Of a stretch of 64,000 nucleotides of DNA, positions 44,228 through 53,151 are shown in pieces; positions within the stretch are counted from its first letter, which is position 1, and every line of letters starts with the position of its first letter. This stretch comes from Paludibacter sp. (GTDB taxonomy: Bacteria > Bacteroidota > Bacteroidia > Bacteroidales > Paludibacteraceae), in NCBI GenBank assembly GCA_019163375.1, contig JAFLKK010000006.1, forward strand, positions 1-64,000, written 5' to 3'. The notes below the pieces were generated by a model. That model had not been told where the DNA came from. It saw nothing but the letters and a program-made list of their open reading frames with translations, and ran no database searches. Both the position numbers and the translations under genes were made by a program.

Positions 44228-45705
44228 TGAATTATAAACTCTCCCCTCTCATGTTTGCCGGAACAGGCAGCGATGTAGGCAAAAGCGTAATTGCTGCAGC
44301 CTTTTGTCGGATCTTCAAGCAAGACGGCTACTCTCCCGCCCCATTCAAAGCCCAAAACATGGCACTGAACTCCTTTGCCACCCCCGAAGGATTGGAAATT
44401 GGTCGCGCACAAGCCGTCCAGGCCGAAGCTGCAGGAATCCCTTGCCATACCGACATGAATCCGCTCTTATTAAAACCCTCAGCCGACACCATTTGCCAGG
44501 TAGTGCTGAATGGAAAATCCATTGGAAACCAACATGCTATCGATTATTTTACGTCGAATAACAAGGCTGTACTACGCAAAGAGGTCTGTTCGGCATTCGA
44601 TAGATTGGAAAAGCGCTACAATCCCATTGTGCTCGAAGGAGCTGGAAGCATATCCGAAATTAATCTGCGCGAAGTGGATTTGGTCAATATGCCCATGGCT
44701 GCACACGCCAACGCTTCGGTTATTTTAGTCGCTGACATCGACCGCGGAGGGGTTTTCGCGTCGGTGTATGGTTCCATATTACTTCTCAACGAAAGTGAAC
44801 GTAAACTGGTAAAAGGTATATTAATCAATAAGTTTCGTGGCGATTTACGCCTATTCGAATCGGGCATTAAAATGCTGGAAGATTTATGCAAGATACCGGT
44901 TATAGGTGTAGTGCCTTATTACAAAGATATTCACATCGAGGAAGAAGACTCGGTGATGTTGCACACCAAAAACCGTGGTTCGATGCAAGGAAAAGTGAAC
45001 ATTGCAGTGGTGTTGTTGCAACACATGTCCAACTTCACCGATTTTAATCCACTTGAACACGATAAGCGGGTACATCTTTATTACACAAATGAATCGTCGG
45101 AAATTGCCGATGCTGATATCATTATCATTCCCGGCACAAAAAACACACTTCACGACCTGCAGATACTGCGCAAAAACGGAACTGCACAAGCCATTCTTCA
45201 AGCACATGTCAGTGGCAAGACAATACTTGGCATCTGTGGTGGTTACCAAATGCTCGGCAAAGAATTACTCGATCCAACCGGCATTGAGAGCGATTTGAAA
45301 CAACTGCCCGGTTTGAATTTATTACCCATCAGAACCGAAATGGAAGGTGAGAAAATCACCAAACAGGTAAACTTCTCCATTGTTGGAGGAAAAACAAGTT
45401 GTACCGGTTACGAGATTCACAACGGCAGAACGGAAATATTGTCGAGAATACAACCGTTGAATAAAATGGAAAATGGCTTTACTGACGGCTGTTTCACTGA
45501 GAATTGCTATGGCACGTATATACATGGTATACTGGACAATGCGGAATTTGTGGATATGATTATTGCACCATTTCTAATTGAGAAAGCACAACACCCGTCG
45601 TTCGACTATTTCAAATTTAAAGAAGAGCAATTCGACAAACTGGCCGATCATGTTCGCAAACATGTGGATATGGATTTAGTTTACAAGATAATGCACAATT
45701 CATAA
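44227..45705 (+). CDS. cobQ: Cobyric acid synthase (glutamine-hydrolysing)
   Basis: 492 aa. An N-terminal dethiobiotin-synthetase-like ATPase domain has FAGTGSDVGKSVIAAA (P-loop) and APFKAQNMALNS. The C-terminal class I glutamine amidotransferase has the nucleophile in TILGICGGYQMLG and the catalytic His in GTYIHGILDN. It amidates four side chains of adenosylcobyrinic a,c-diamide. The preceding corrin-ring enzymes, including CobB/CbiA, are not present in this window, so it may act within salvage. The final bases are followed by an AT-rich simple repeat of the same kind as upstream. Confidence 0.93.
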   Translation: MNYKLSPLMFAGTGSDVGKSVIAAAFCRIFKQDGYSPAPFKAQNMALNSFATPEGLEIGRAQAVQAEAAGIPCHTDMNPLLLKPSADTICQVVLNGKSIGNQHAIDYFTSNNKAVLRKEVCSAFDRLEKRYNPIVLEGAGSISEINLREVDLVNMPMAAHANASVILVADIDRGGVFASVYGSILLLNESERKLVKGILINKFRGDLRLFESGIKMLEDLCKIPVIGVVPYYKDIHIEEEDSVMLHTKNRGSMQGKVNIAVVLLQHMSNFTDFNPLEHDKRVHLYYTNESSEIADADIIIIPGTKNTLHDLQILRKNGTAQAILQAHVSGKTILGICGGYQMLGKELLDPTGIESDLKQLPGLNLLPIRTEMEGEKITKQVNFSIVGGKTSCTGYEIHNGRTEILSRIQPLNKMENGFTDGCFTENCYGTYIHGILDNAEFVDMIIAPFLIEKAQHPSFDYFKFKEEQFDKLADHVRKHVDMDLVYKIMHNS

Positions 45706-45722
45706 TTCATAATTCACAATTA
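45688..45722 (+). repeat. AT-rich ATAATTC simple repeat at the end of cobQ
   Basis: Short tandem ATAATTC/ACAATTC-type heptamers overlap the last codons of cobQ (CACAATTCATAATTCATAATTCACAATT). Related sequence lies just before cobQ, so the gene is bracketed by similar simple-repeat tracts. Confidence 0.55.
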
Positions 45723-45786
45723 AGATTCTATAGCTGCACAGTAATATATAAGAAATGAGTTTTAAATATCCACTACTAATTAAAAA

Positions 45787-46809
45787 ATGATAAACGGGCA
45801 CGGTGATGAATATGTTGGTGAACTGGTAGCCAATTTCAGTTCGAATGTATGGTATGGTGCTGATAATTCGGCATTGTACAAGCATTTGTACTCCCAAATG
45901 TACACCATCGAGCGTTATCCCGACACGGAAGCCGGTTCATTAAAGCAAGTATTGGCTGATAAAAACAAAATAGCTGCAAGCCAGATAGTAGTTTGCAACG
46001 GTTCAACTGAAGCATTTTACCTGATTGCGAATGCATTTTCAGGCTCACAATCTTTAATCGTGTCGCCTACCTTTTCGGAATATGCCGATGCGTGCCGAAT
46101 GTATAATCACAACGTTCGACATACCGACTGCAAAAATTTAAATACCGACATTGAAACTTTAAAACCCGATTTAGTTTGGATTTGCAACCCCAATAACCCG
46201 GATGGAAATTGTTTCGAGGCAACCGAAATAAAACAACTACTCACCAACTATCCGGATTCAATCTTTGTGATTGATCAGGCTTATATTCACTTTACACAAC
46301 GTGAGATTTGTGTTGTGAATGAAATTCAGAAATACCCTAATCTGATTATCGTTCAATCACTTACCAAACGGCATGCTATTCCGGGACTGAGACTTGGATA
46401 CCTGATGGCGTCCGGAACAATAATTACTCGAATAAGCCAATTCAGAATGCCCTGGAGTGTCAACAGCTTAGCCATTGAGGCTGGAAAATATATTTTAAAA
46501 AATGAAAAAGATGGATTTCAATTGCACAACTGGCTCTGCGAATGTGAGATATTAAGAAACAAAATAGATTCGTTCGACTGTTTCAAAAGCATTCCAAGTG
46601 AAACTCCCTATTTTCTTGTAAAACTAAACAAAGGAAAAGCAAGTGATTTGAAAACTTTTTTATTGAGTCATAAAATATTAATTCGTCAAGCCACAAATTT
46701 CGAAGGTTTAGACGGCGAACACATCCGCATTTGCACTTTATCAAGAGAAAAAAACGATTTATTAATCAACAAATTGAACGAATGGAACCGATCTGTTACA
46801 CTATCATAG
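45787..46809 (+). CDS. cobD: Threonine-phosphate decarboxylase-like PLP enzyme (aminopropanol branch)
   Basis: 340 aa, aminotransferase class I/II fold. HGDEYVGELVANFSSNVWYG at the N-terminus is typical of Salmonella-type CobD; then CNGSTEAFYLIAN, WICNPNNPDGN, FVIDQAYIHFT and SLTKRHAIPGLRLGY where Lys194 binds PLP. CobD makes (R)-1-aminopropan-2-ol phosphate, which links corrin to the lower ligand. Histidinol-phosphate aminotransferases look alike; the B12 operon context decides. It overlaps the next gene (cbiB) by 28 bases, suggesting coupled translation. Confidence 0.88.
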   Translation: MINGHGDEYVGELVANFSSNVWYGADNSALYKHLYSQMYTIERYPDTEAGSLKQVLADKNKIAASQIVVCNGSTEAFYLIANAFSGSQSLIVSPTFSEYADACRMYNHNVRHTDCKNLNTDIETLKPDLVWICNPNNPDGNCFEATEIKQLLTNYPDSIFVIDQAYIHFTQREICVVNEIQKYPNLIIVQSLTKRHAIPGLRLGYLMASGTIITRISQFRMPWSVNSLAIEAGKYILKNEKDGFQLHNWLCECEILRNKIDSFDCFKSIPSETPYFLVKLNKGKASDLKTFLLSHKILIRQATNFEGLDGEHIRICTLSREKNDLLINKLNEWNRSVTLS

Positions 46810-47717
46810 GATTACTCGTTGGTTTTATATTTGACCAACTGTTTGGCGATCCGGAGAAATTACCACATCCCATTGTTGGCTTTGGTCATATCATTTCGTT
46901 TGGCGAGAAACGTCTGAACAAAGGTAAATCCGTGTTTGCAAAGGGCGCTTTAATGACCATATTCCTGACTGGATCTATCTATTTTGTATCATATTTATTT
47001 ATATATATAACAATAAATTACAACTACATATTTAATCTATTACTTACGGCAATTATTGTCTTCTATTGTTTATCCGCTCGAACTCTTCGCAGCGAAGTAC
47101 GGCAGGTGTTTGAAGCACTGGAACAATCGACCGAAGCCGGGAGAAAGCAGCTATCGCGCATTGTAGGTCGAGATACGGCAACACTCGAACCACAACACAT
47201 CCGGTCGGCAGCATTAGAGACCTTGGCTGAGAATTTAAGTGACGGCGTTATCGCTCCTTTATTTTGGTTTGGCTTGTTGGGAGCACCGGGCATGCTGGCT
47301 TATAAAATGATAAACACGCTCGATTCGATGATTGGATATAAAAACGATCGATATTTTTATTTTGGAAAGTTTGCAGCCAGACTGGACGATGTGGCCAACT
47401 ATATTCCTGCACGAATCACTGCATTACTTATGCTATTGGTAACAGCTAATTTGTCAAAAACAGCTTTTGTTTTGAAAAATGGCAGTCAGCATTCCAGCCC
47501 CAACTCCGGTTATCCAGAAGCAGCTTTGGCAGCCATTCTCAACTGTTGCTTTGGTGGGCCGAACAGTTATTTTGGAAAAATCGTCGATAAACCGTTTATC
47601 GGAAGCAATATAAAAGTATTTCAACTAGCAGATATGAAAAATGCAGCGCGAGTGAATGCAGCCTGCGAATGGTTGATGGTGGCAATTGTTGCTGTTTTGA
47701 TGTACACTTTAAATTAA
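46782..47717 (+). CDS. cbiB: Adenosylcobinamide-phosphate synthase
   Basis: 311 aa from the ATG at 46782 (MEPICYTIIG). An ATG 17 codons earlier would increase the overlap with cobD to 79 bases and add a basic tail; it was rejected. Family motifs: FDQLFGDPEKLPHPIVGFGH, TLEPQHIRSAALETLAENLSDGVIAPLFW, and MINTLDSMIGYKNDRY. About four to five membrane helices. The enzyme attaches aminopropanol phosphate, made by the preceding CobD, to cobyric acid. Also called CobD in Pseudomonas nomenclature; here I use cbiB to avoid confusion. Confidence 0.93.
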   Translation: MEPICYTIIGLLVGFIFDQLFGDPEKLPHPIVGFGHIISFGEKRLNKGKSVFAKGALMTIFLTGSIYFVSYLFIYITINYNYIFNLLLTAIIVFYCLSARTLRSEVRQVFEALEQSTEAGRKQLSRIVGRDTATLEPQHIRSAALETLAENLSDGVIAPLFWFGLLGAPGMLAYKMINTLDSMIGYKNDRYFYFGKFAARLDDVANYIPARITALLMLLVTANLSKTAFVLKNGSQHSSPNSGYPEAALAAILNCCFGGPNSYFGKIVDKPFIGSNIKVFQLADMKNAARVNAACEWLMVAIVAVLMYTLN

Positions 47718-47735
47718 GCATAAAATAAAACATAC

Positions 47736-48872
47736 ATGAAATTTAAATTATTAGCAGTTTCGTTCTTTTTTGCCTTTCTATTTGTGGCTTGTGCTCCCAC
47801 TCCTAAAAAACAGGAAAGTAAACAGGAAAATAAAGAAGTAAAAACAAAAATTCGCTATGCAAAAGGCTTTTCAATCAGTCATTTTGCCAATTATACTCAA
47901 ATAATTGTTCGCAATCCCTGGGATTCGATTCATATACTTGAAAAATATATTTTGGTAGATAGAAATGCCGAAATGCCCGCTAACCTACCCGAAGGTGTCA
48001 TTGTAAAAGTTCCGGTACAAAGAGCTGCTATCTGCTCGTCGGTACACATTGGGATGTGGAACCAACTGGGCAAGATAAATGATGTGGTGGCTGTTTGCGA
48101 ACCAAAGTACATTGATTTTGATGTGATAAAAAAAGGATTGGACTCGGGTAAAATTATTGATTTAGGAATGGCTACGTCGATAAATATCGAGAAATTAGTG
48201 GCTGTTTCACCCGATGTACTGGTTGTTTCACCTTACGAGAACAATACACACGACAGATTCAAAAACTCCGGCATTGCTGTGATAAAAGACGCTTCATACA
48301 TGGAAGAGTCTCCGCTGGGTCGGTCGGAATGGATTAAATTCGAAGCAGCTTTTACTGGCGAAGATGCCTTGGCCGAAAAGATCTTCAACGATATAGAAAA
48401 ACGTTATCAGTCGCTTTGCACTCAAGTGCTGCGAACTAAAAATCGTCCAACAGTTTTTACCGAAAAGAAATTTGGTGACTCCTGGTATATTTCGGGAGGC
48501 AATAGCTATATCGGTCGTTTTCTGAAAGATGCAGGAGCAAATTATATGTGGGCGGATATGAAAAATGCAGGATCTGTGCCTCTGTCTTTTGAAAAAGTAT
48601 TTACCAAAGCTATTAATGCAGACTATTGGTTGATTAAATACAACGATTCACAATCAAATTTGACCTACAAGCAACTGGCAACCGAGTACGAACTTTATGC
48701 CAATTTCAAAGCATATAAAAAGAAAAATATTTTTGCAATGAATTCGGCTACTTGTCCTTTTTACGAAGAAAGTCCAATGGAACCTGATGTGGTTCTAGCA
48801 GACCTGGTAAGTATTTTTCACCCCGAAATTATACTTGACTATAAACCTAAATATTATTTCAAAATTCAATAA
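47736..48872 (+). CDS. BtuF-like ABC-transporter substrate-binding lipoprotein
   Basis: 378 aa. The signal peptide ends at Cys19 (LFVAC-AP). A class III periplasmic binding fold follows with the family pattern RAAICSSVHIGMWNQLGKINDVVAVCEP, SINIEKLVAVSPDVLVVSPY and NRPTVFTEKKFGDSWYISGG. Such proteins carry siderophores or cobalamin to a BtuCD-type permease. Placement inside the cobamide operon makes cobamide/cobinamide the likely ligand. No permease or ATPase genes of the transporter are in this window. Confidence 0.83.
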   Translation: MKFKLLAVSFFFAFLFVACAPTPKKQESKQENKEVKTKIRYAKGFSISHFANYTQIIVRNPWDSIHILEKYILVDRNAEMPANLPEGVIVKVPVQRAAICSSVHIGMWNQLGKINDVVAVCEPKYIDFDVIKKGLDSGKIIDLGMATSINIEKLVAVSPDVLVVSPYENNTHDRFKNSGIAVIKDASYMEESPLGRSEWIKFEAAFTGEDALAEKIFNDIEKRYQSLCTQVLRTKNRPTVFTEKKFGDSWYISGGNSYIGRFLKDAGANYMWADMKNAGSVPLSFEKVFTKAINADYWLIKYNDSQSNLTYKQLATEYELYANFKAYKKKNIFAMNSATCPFYEESPMEPDVVLADLVSIFHPEIILDYKPKYYFKIQ

Positions 48873-48884
48873 ATAGAAACTGAT

Positions 48885-49526
48885 ATGAAAAATGTATTGT
48901 GCTCATGGAGCGGTGGAAAGGATTGTTGTTATGCACTGTTAGAAGCAAAACGAATGGGATATAATCCTGTTTTATTGCTCAATATGATGGATGTAGATGG
49001 AAAAACGTCACGGTCACATGGATTACCGGTTGAAATGCTAAAGAGGCAAGCCACAGCAATGAATATGGAGTTGATGGCCATTCCTACATTGCGCGAGAAC
49101 TATGAAGAAAACTTCATCAATGCTCTCAATAAAGCTAAGGTTGACTACAATATTGAAGGTATAGTGTATGGAGATATTGATTTATGGGCACATCGTGAAT
49201 GGCAAGAGCGCGTTTGCAACATTGTAGGCCTTGAGCCGATTATACCCTTGTGGGAACGCAAACGAACCACATTGGCCAAAGAGATTGTTGAGTCAGGCAT
49301 TGAAAGCGTTGTTGTGGCTTGTAACGAGGCAATGGGTGCTTCGTTTTTAGGTAAAACGTACAATCTCGATATGATTCAGCAACTTATCGAAATGAATGTA
49401 TGCAGCTGTGGCGAAGATGGCGAGTTCCATTCGTTTGTGGTGAATAGTCCGTTGCATCAATCTAAAGTTGAGATTCCCGAATATTCAACCGGCTTAAGAG
49501 ACGGCTTTCATTTTATCAACTGGTAA
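48885..49526 (+). CDS. DUF71 ATP pyrophosphatase of the B12-associated subgroup
   Basis: 213 aa. PP-loop motif CSWSGGKDCCYALLEAKRMGY at the N-terminus, then YGDIDLWAHREWQERVCNIVGLEPIIPLW and VVACNEAMGASFLGKTY, ending CSCGEDGEFHSFVVNSP. These match the DUF71/COG2102 family, whose eukaryotic/archaeal members make diphthamide. Bacteria lack diphthamide; published comparative genomics assigns a separate DUF71 clade to B12 salvage because of gene clustering. The start is 12 bases after the btuF-like gene and 21 before cobU, inside the operon, which supports the B12 role. The substrate remains unknown; an amidation or ligation at the corrin side chain would suit ATP-PPase chemistry. Confidence 0.85.
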   Translation: MKNVLCSWSGGKDCCYALLEAKRMGYNPVLLLNMMDVDGKTSRSHGLPVEMLKRQATAMNMELMAIPTLRENYEENFINALNKAKVDYNIEGIVYGDIDLWAHREWQERVCNIVGLEPIIPLWERKRTTLAKEIVESGIESVVVACNEAMGASFLGKTYNLDMIQQLIEMNVCSCGEDGEFHSFVVNSPLHQSKVEIPEYSTGLRDGFHFINW

Positions 49527-49547
49527 TAAATTGTTTACATTAAAAAC

Positions 49548-50057
49548 ATGCGTAGAATAGTATTAATCACCGGCGGACAGCGCTCAGGAAAAAGCAGTTA
49601 TGCACAGAAACTTGCACTAACACTTTCACCCAACCCGGTATATGCAGCAACTTCGGCTGTGTGGGACGAAGAGCACCGACAGCGCATTGAACGGCATAAA
49701 GCCGACCGTGGTGCGGAGTGGACGAATATCGAGGAACTAAAAGAGTTGCAAAATATAAACGTTGAAGGTCGCGTGGTGGTAATTGACTGCGTTACACTAT
49801 GGAGCACAAATTTTTTTACCGATTTCGAAGGTGACACTCAGCAATCGCTCGAAGCCATCATTTCCCGTTTCGACCAATTCGTGCAGCAAGATGCGCATTT
49901 CATCTTTGTCACGAATGAAATAGGCCTGGGTGGCATATCTGCCAACGATTTACAACGCCGTTTTACCGACCTCATAGGTTGGGTAAACCAGTATATCGCT
50001 TCAAAATCGGATGAAGTCATCTTAATGGTATCATCTATTCCAATGAAAATCAAATAA
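49548..50057 (+). CDS. cobU: Adenosylcobinamide kinase / guanylyltransferase
   Basis: 169 aa. P-loop ITGGQRSGKSSYAQ at residues 6-19, the guanylylated His region RIERHKADRGAEWTNIEE, VIDCVTLWSTN and TNEIGLGGISANDLQRRFTDLIG. CobU phosphorylates adenosylcobinamide and transfers GMP to it, the step before ligand joining by CobS. Its bifunctional activity also enables salvage of imported cobinamide. The length is normal. Confidence 0.95.
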   Translation: MRRIVLITGGQRSGKSSYAQKLALTLSPNPVYAATSAVWDEEHRQRIERHKADRGAEWTNIEELKELQNINVEGRVVVIDCVTLWSTNFFTDFEGDTQQSLEAIISRFDQFVQQDAHFIFVTNEIGLGGISANDLQRRFTDLIGWVNQYIASKSDEVILMVSSIPMKIK

Positions 50058-50084
50058 TTGATAAATATATAAAACCAAAAGACT

Positions 50085-51158
50085 ATGCTTAACTACAAAT
50101 TCAAAATCGAAAAACCTAAACAAGGCATTGTACCACATCTGATTGACAAAATAGACAACCTCACCAAACCGAAAGGATCACTCGGACGATTGGAAGAACT
50201 GGCACTGCAGATTGGGACTATCCAACAAACACTTACGCCTGAACTGAAAAAGCCTTACCATATTATTTTTGGAGGTGATCATGGCATCGTGGCCGAAGGA
50301 GTGAGTTATTCGCCTGCCGAAGTTACCCCGCAAATGGTTTTCAACTTTATGGAAGGTGGTGCAGGTATCAACTTCCTGGCCCGTCAACACAACTTCAACA
50401 TGAAAGTGGTAGATGCGGGTATTAATTACGACTTTGAGGGTCTTGATAAACTCATCGACCTAAAAGTGCGTAAAGGCACACGCAATTACCTTCACGAACG
50501 TGCTATCACGCAGGACGAATTTGATCTTTGCATTGAGCGTGGAGCAAAAGTGGTAGAAGATTGCTTCAACGAAGGTTGTAATATCATTAGCTTTGGCGAA
50601 ATGGGTATCGGCAACACCTCATCTTCATCTCTGTGGATGAATTGCTTAACCGGCATTCCGCTCGAAATTTGCGTTGGAGCCGGTAGCGGATTCGATAGCG
50701 AAGGTGTAAAGCGCAAATATAGCATACTCAAAAAATCATTGGATAACTATAATTTTAAACGGGCTATGAACAACTACGACGGTAATGGTTCGATTGTAGA
50801 TATGCTCGGCTATTTTGGTGGTTACGAAATGGTTATGACTATTGGCGGTATGCTCAAAGCAGCAGAACTAAAAATTGCAATTCTTGTCGATGGATTTATC
50901 ATGACTAATTGTGTATTAGCGGCTTCAAAGATTGACAGCAACATGCTCGATTATTGTATATTTGCTCATCAGGGCGATGAGGCGGGACATAAATTTGTGC
51001 TTACTCACCTAAATGCAAAGCCATTATTAAACTTTGGGATGCGACTTGGCGAAGGAACCGGTGCATTATGTGCGTATCCATTAATTGACTCTGCTGTGCG
51101 CATGATTAACGAAATGAATTCCTTCAAAAAAGCAAGCGTTACCAAGTATTTCGATTAA
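50085..51158 (+). CDS. cobT: Nicotinate-nucleotide:dimethylbenzimidazole phosphoribosyltransferase
   Basis: 357 aa. N-terminal [19 protein letters not shown] and [16 protein letters not shown], then [12 protein letters not shown], and [14 protein letters not shown] with the catalytic Glu (Glu317 in Salmonella). It activates the lower-ligand base to alpha-ribazole phosphate. The base itself could be dimethylbenzimidazole or another benzimidazole or purine; no base synthesis gene (bluB, bza) is seen here. It is followed by a hairpin and cobS. Confidence 0.95.
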   Translation: MLNYKFKIEKPKQGIVPHLIDKIDNLTKPKGSLGRLEELALQIGTIQQTLTPELKKPYHIIFGGDHGIVAEGVSYSPAEVTPQMVFNFMEGGAGINFLARQHNFNMKVVDAGINYDFEGLDKLIDLKVRKGTRNYLHERAITQDEFDLCIERGAKVVEDCFNEGCNIISFGEMGIGNTSSSSLWMNCLTGIPLEICVGAGSGFDSEGVKRKYSILKKSLDNYNFKRAMNNYDGNGSIVDMLGYFGGYEMVMTIGGMLKAAELKIAILVDGFIMTNCVLAASKIDSNMLDYCIFAHQGDEAGHKFVLTHLNAKPLLNFGMRLGEGTGALCAYPLIDSAVRMINEMNSFKKASVTKYFD

Positions 51159-51184
51159 TTACAGGAACTGTAAAATAAATATAT

Positions 51185-51214
51185 CATTTTGTCCTTCGGA
51201 TGATGGACAAAATG
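51185..51214 (+). promoter_or_regulatory. 10-bp perfect hairpin in the cobT-cobS gap
   Basis: CATTTTGTCC (51185-51194) is perfectly complementary to GGACAAAATG (51205-51214) with a 10-base loop. It lies just before the preferred cobS start (51227). No T-run follows, so it is more likely an mRNA-stability or translation element than a terminator. Confidence 0.5.
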
Positions 51215-51226
51215 ACAAGTAAAGAT

Positions 51227-51985
51227 ATGAAGAAAATCCTATATCAATTGGCGGCAGCCATTACCTTTTTCACTCGCTTACCACTGTGGAAAGTACTGGA
51301 AATTCCATCCGAAAGTTTTAAAAAAATCATCTGCTTATGGCCACTAAGCGGCTGGATAACAGCTGGTTTTACAGCTTTAGCATGGTTGGCATTTTCAATG
51401 ATCTTCCCTCCTATTCTTGCTGTAATCCTGGCTTTTGGCTGTAAAGTGTTGCTCACAGGTGGGCTGCACGAAGATGGGTTGGGCGATTTCTTCGATGGTT
51501 TCGGTGGTGGACGAACCAAAGAAGACGTGCTGCGCATCATGAAAGATTCACATGTGGGTAGCTATGCACTTATCGGAATGATTTTCTATTATTTACTATT
51601 AATCAATACAGTAGTTAGTATTCCGAAAGAAATGACTGCAATAGTTATTTTTGCTGCCGATCCATTCTCTAAAATGCTCACAGCACTGATGATGAACCTG
51701 CTACCCTATGCGCGCACGGAACAAGAAAGCAAAAGCAAGACACTTTTCGAAAAATTGAGTTCCGGTAGACTCATCACTATCCTTATTTTCGGATTATTGC
51801 CCATTATTCTATTATTGGAAGTTAAACTTTGGTTGACGGTTTTGCTGCCCATTGCCACAGTTTGCTTTGTATTCTTTCTTGCAAAAAAACGTATTGGTGG
51901 TTATACAGGCGATATTTGCGGAGCAACAGCTTTACTTTGTGAGCTAAGCTTTTATCTGTCATTTTATATAACCCTTCAGCTATAA
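51227..51985 (+). CDS. cobS: Cobalamin synthase (adenosylcobinamide-GDP ribazoletransferase)
   Basis: 252 aa from the ATG at 51227 (MKKILYQLAAAITFFTRLP). Earlier ATGs (51200, 51203, 51212) lie in or next to the hairpin and give an unusual polar N-terminus. Membrane protein with about six helices; HEDGLGDFFDGFGGGRTKEDVLRIMKDSHVGSYA (cited by motif) contains the acidic metal-binding pair of the family. It joins the nucleotide loop to the corrin. It completes the last step of the pathway together with CobC. Confidence 0.93.
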   Translation: MKKILYQLAAAITFFTRLPLWKVLEIPSESFKKIICLWPLSGWITAGFTALAWLAFSMIFPPILAVILAFGCKVLLTGGLHEDGLGDFFDGFGGGRTKEDVLRIMKDSHVGSYALIGMIFYYLLLINTVVSIPKEMTAIVIFAADPFSKMLTALMMNLLPYARTEQESKSKTLFEKLSSGRLITILIFGLLPIILLLEVKLWLTVLLPIATVCFVFFLAKKRIGGYTGDICGATALLCELSFYLSFYITLQL

Positions 51986-52132
51986 ATTAACTTTAATTTT
52001 ACGTATATCATTACATTTTAATTAATCATATCCATACAAAAACGGTTATGGCAAAGGGTTTTATAGATTCTTAATCTTCTCGATTTCGCGAAATTTATAA
52101 ATTTTTCGTTTCAATAATCTGATCCTATTTTG

Positions 52133-52140
52133 TACTTTTG
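52133..52140 (+). promoter_or_regulatory. -7 box TACTTTTG of cobC
   Basis: A full TAnnTTTG match, 35 bases before the cobC start. It indicates separate transcription of cobC from the preceding B12 genes, which end 147 bases upstream of it. Confidence 0.5.
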
Positions 52141-52175
52141 CAGGAAAGACAATAAAAAAACGAGCACAATTTAAT

Positions 52176-52706
52176 ATGACTATCACTTTAATTAGACACA
52201 CTTCAGTAAATGTACCCTCTGGAATATGTTATGGACAAAGTGATGTAGACGTTTCGGGAAATTTTGAATTTGAAGCACCAAGTGTAAAAGCAAAACTGGC
52301 ATCCAAAACCTTTGATGCAGTTTACTCCAGCCCCTTACAACGCTGCGAGAAATTAGCCCGTTATTGCGGTTTTGAAAACCCAACCCTCGACAATCGATTG
52401 ATGGAGATTAACTTCGGCAACTGGGAAATGCAAGCCTGGGAAGATATTACTGATCCGCAACTGAACCGTTGGTATCAGAATTGGGTAACTGAAACACCTA
52501 CCAGAGGAGAATCGCTAATGGATCTGATCTGCAGGGTAGATTCATTTATTGTAGAGCTAAAAAAACAGAATCACGAGCATGTTGCAATTTTCACACATGC
52601 AGGGGTTATTCGCTCTTTTGGAGTGATTATCGAAAAATTCTCTGCCGAAAAGTATTTTGATTTAAAAGTGGATTACGGCGACAGTGTACAATTTAGAATC
52701 CAATAA
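52176..52706 (+). CDS. cobC: Alpha-ribazole-5'-phosphate phosphatase (histidine phosphatase family)
   Basis: 176 aa. LIRHTSVNVPSGICYGQSDVDV carries the RHxxx phospho-acceptor His8 and the CobC-type PxGxCYGQ extension. YSSPLQRCEKLARYCG supplies the second Arg, and the second catalytic His is in AIFTHAGVIRSFG. It dephosphorylates alpha-ribazole phosphate or cobalamin-5'-phosphate. The promoter suggests it is expressed on its own. The phosphoglycerate mutase superfamily is wide; the specific CobC motif and location argue for this assignment. Confidence 0.9.
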   Translation: MTITLIRHTSVNVPSGICYGQSDVDVSGNFEFEAPSVKAKLASKTFDAVYSSPLQRCEKLARYCGFENPTLDNRLMEINFGNWEMQAWEDITDPQLNRWYQNWVTETPTRGESLMDLICRVDSFIVELKKQNHEHVAIFTHAGVIRSFGVIIEKFSAEKYFDLKVDYGDSVQFRIQ

Positions 52707-53151
52707 ACTGCTTTTCAATTTTCCCTCCCCAATTCCGGTACTTTCAATCTGACACATTACTCCTCTGCACATCACCGTTAAATCCCTTTTTCGCAAATAT
52801 TTGGTTACAAATAGTCCCACGACAAGAGATTTCTATCGCACTTTGTTCACCCACTTTTATCCTCAACTTACGATTTTTTCTCAACATTGCTCATTTTTGT
52901 CTTATTTGCGCAGTTTTTTTGCATATTAATGCTATCTTTCTGATAATCAAAATATAAAAAAAAGATGAAAAATTATTGTGTATTTCGTTGATAATGAAGA
53001 ATTATTGATGTAAATTTGCACGAAATTTGAAATACGGAAAAATTTCTGTAATTAAAATTATTTCAAATTGTAATTACGTTGAAATATAAATCATACACCG
53101 CTGTTTATCAGAGCATTATAATTAAATTCAATCTTTTTAAAATATATATTT
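52707..53151. other. Gene-free spacer ahead of the propionate genes
   Basis: 445 bases. It holds the strong promoter 52988-53018 and then a 130-base AT-rich leader before mce. No tRNA, repeat or open frame is seen; the left part is mostly pyrimidine-rich. Confidence 0.5.
52988..53018 (+). promoter_or_regulatory. Promoter (TTG -33, N20, TAAATTTG -7) of the mce operon
   Basis: TTG at 52988-52990 and TAAATTTG at 53011-53018, 20 bases apart, is the best complete match to the Bacteroidota promoter consensus in the window. It drives mce and the following three genes. Confidence 0.65.

Noticed and set aside
48885-49526. Diphthine-ammonia ligase as function
   Set aside because: Diphthamide occurs in archaea and eukaryotes only; operon context indicates B12 salvage instead.
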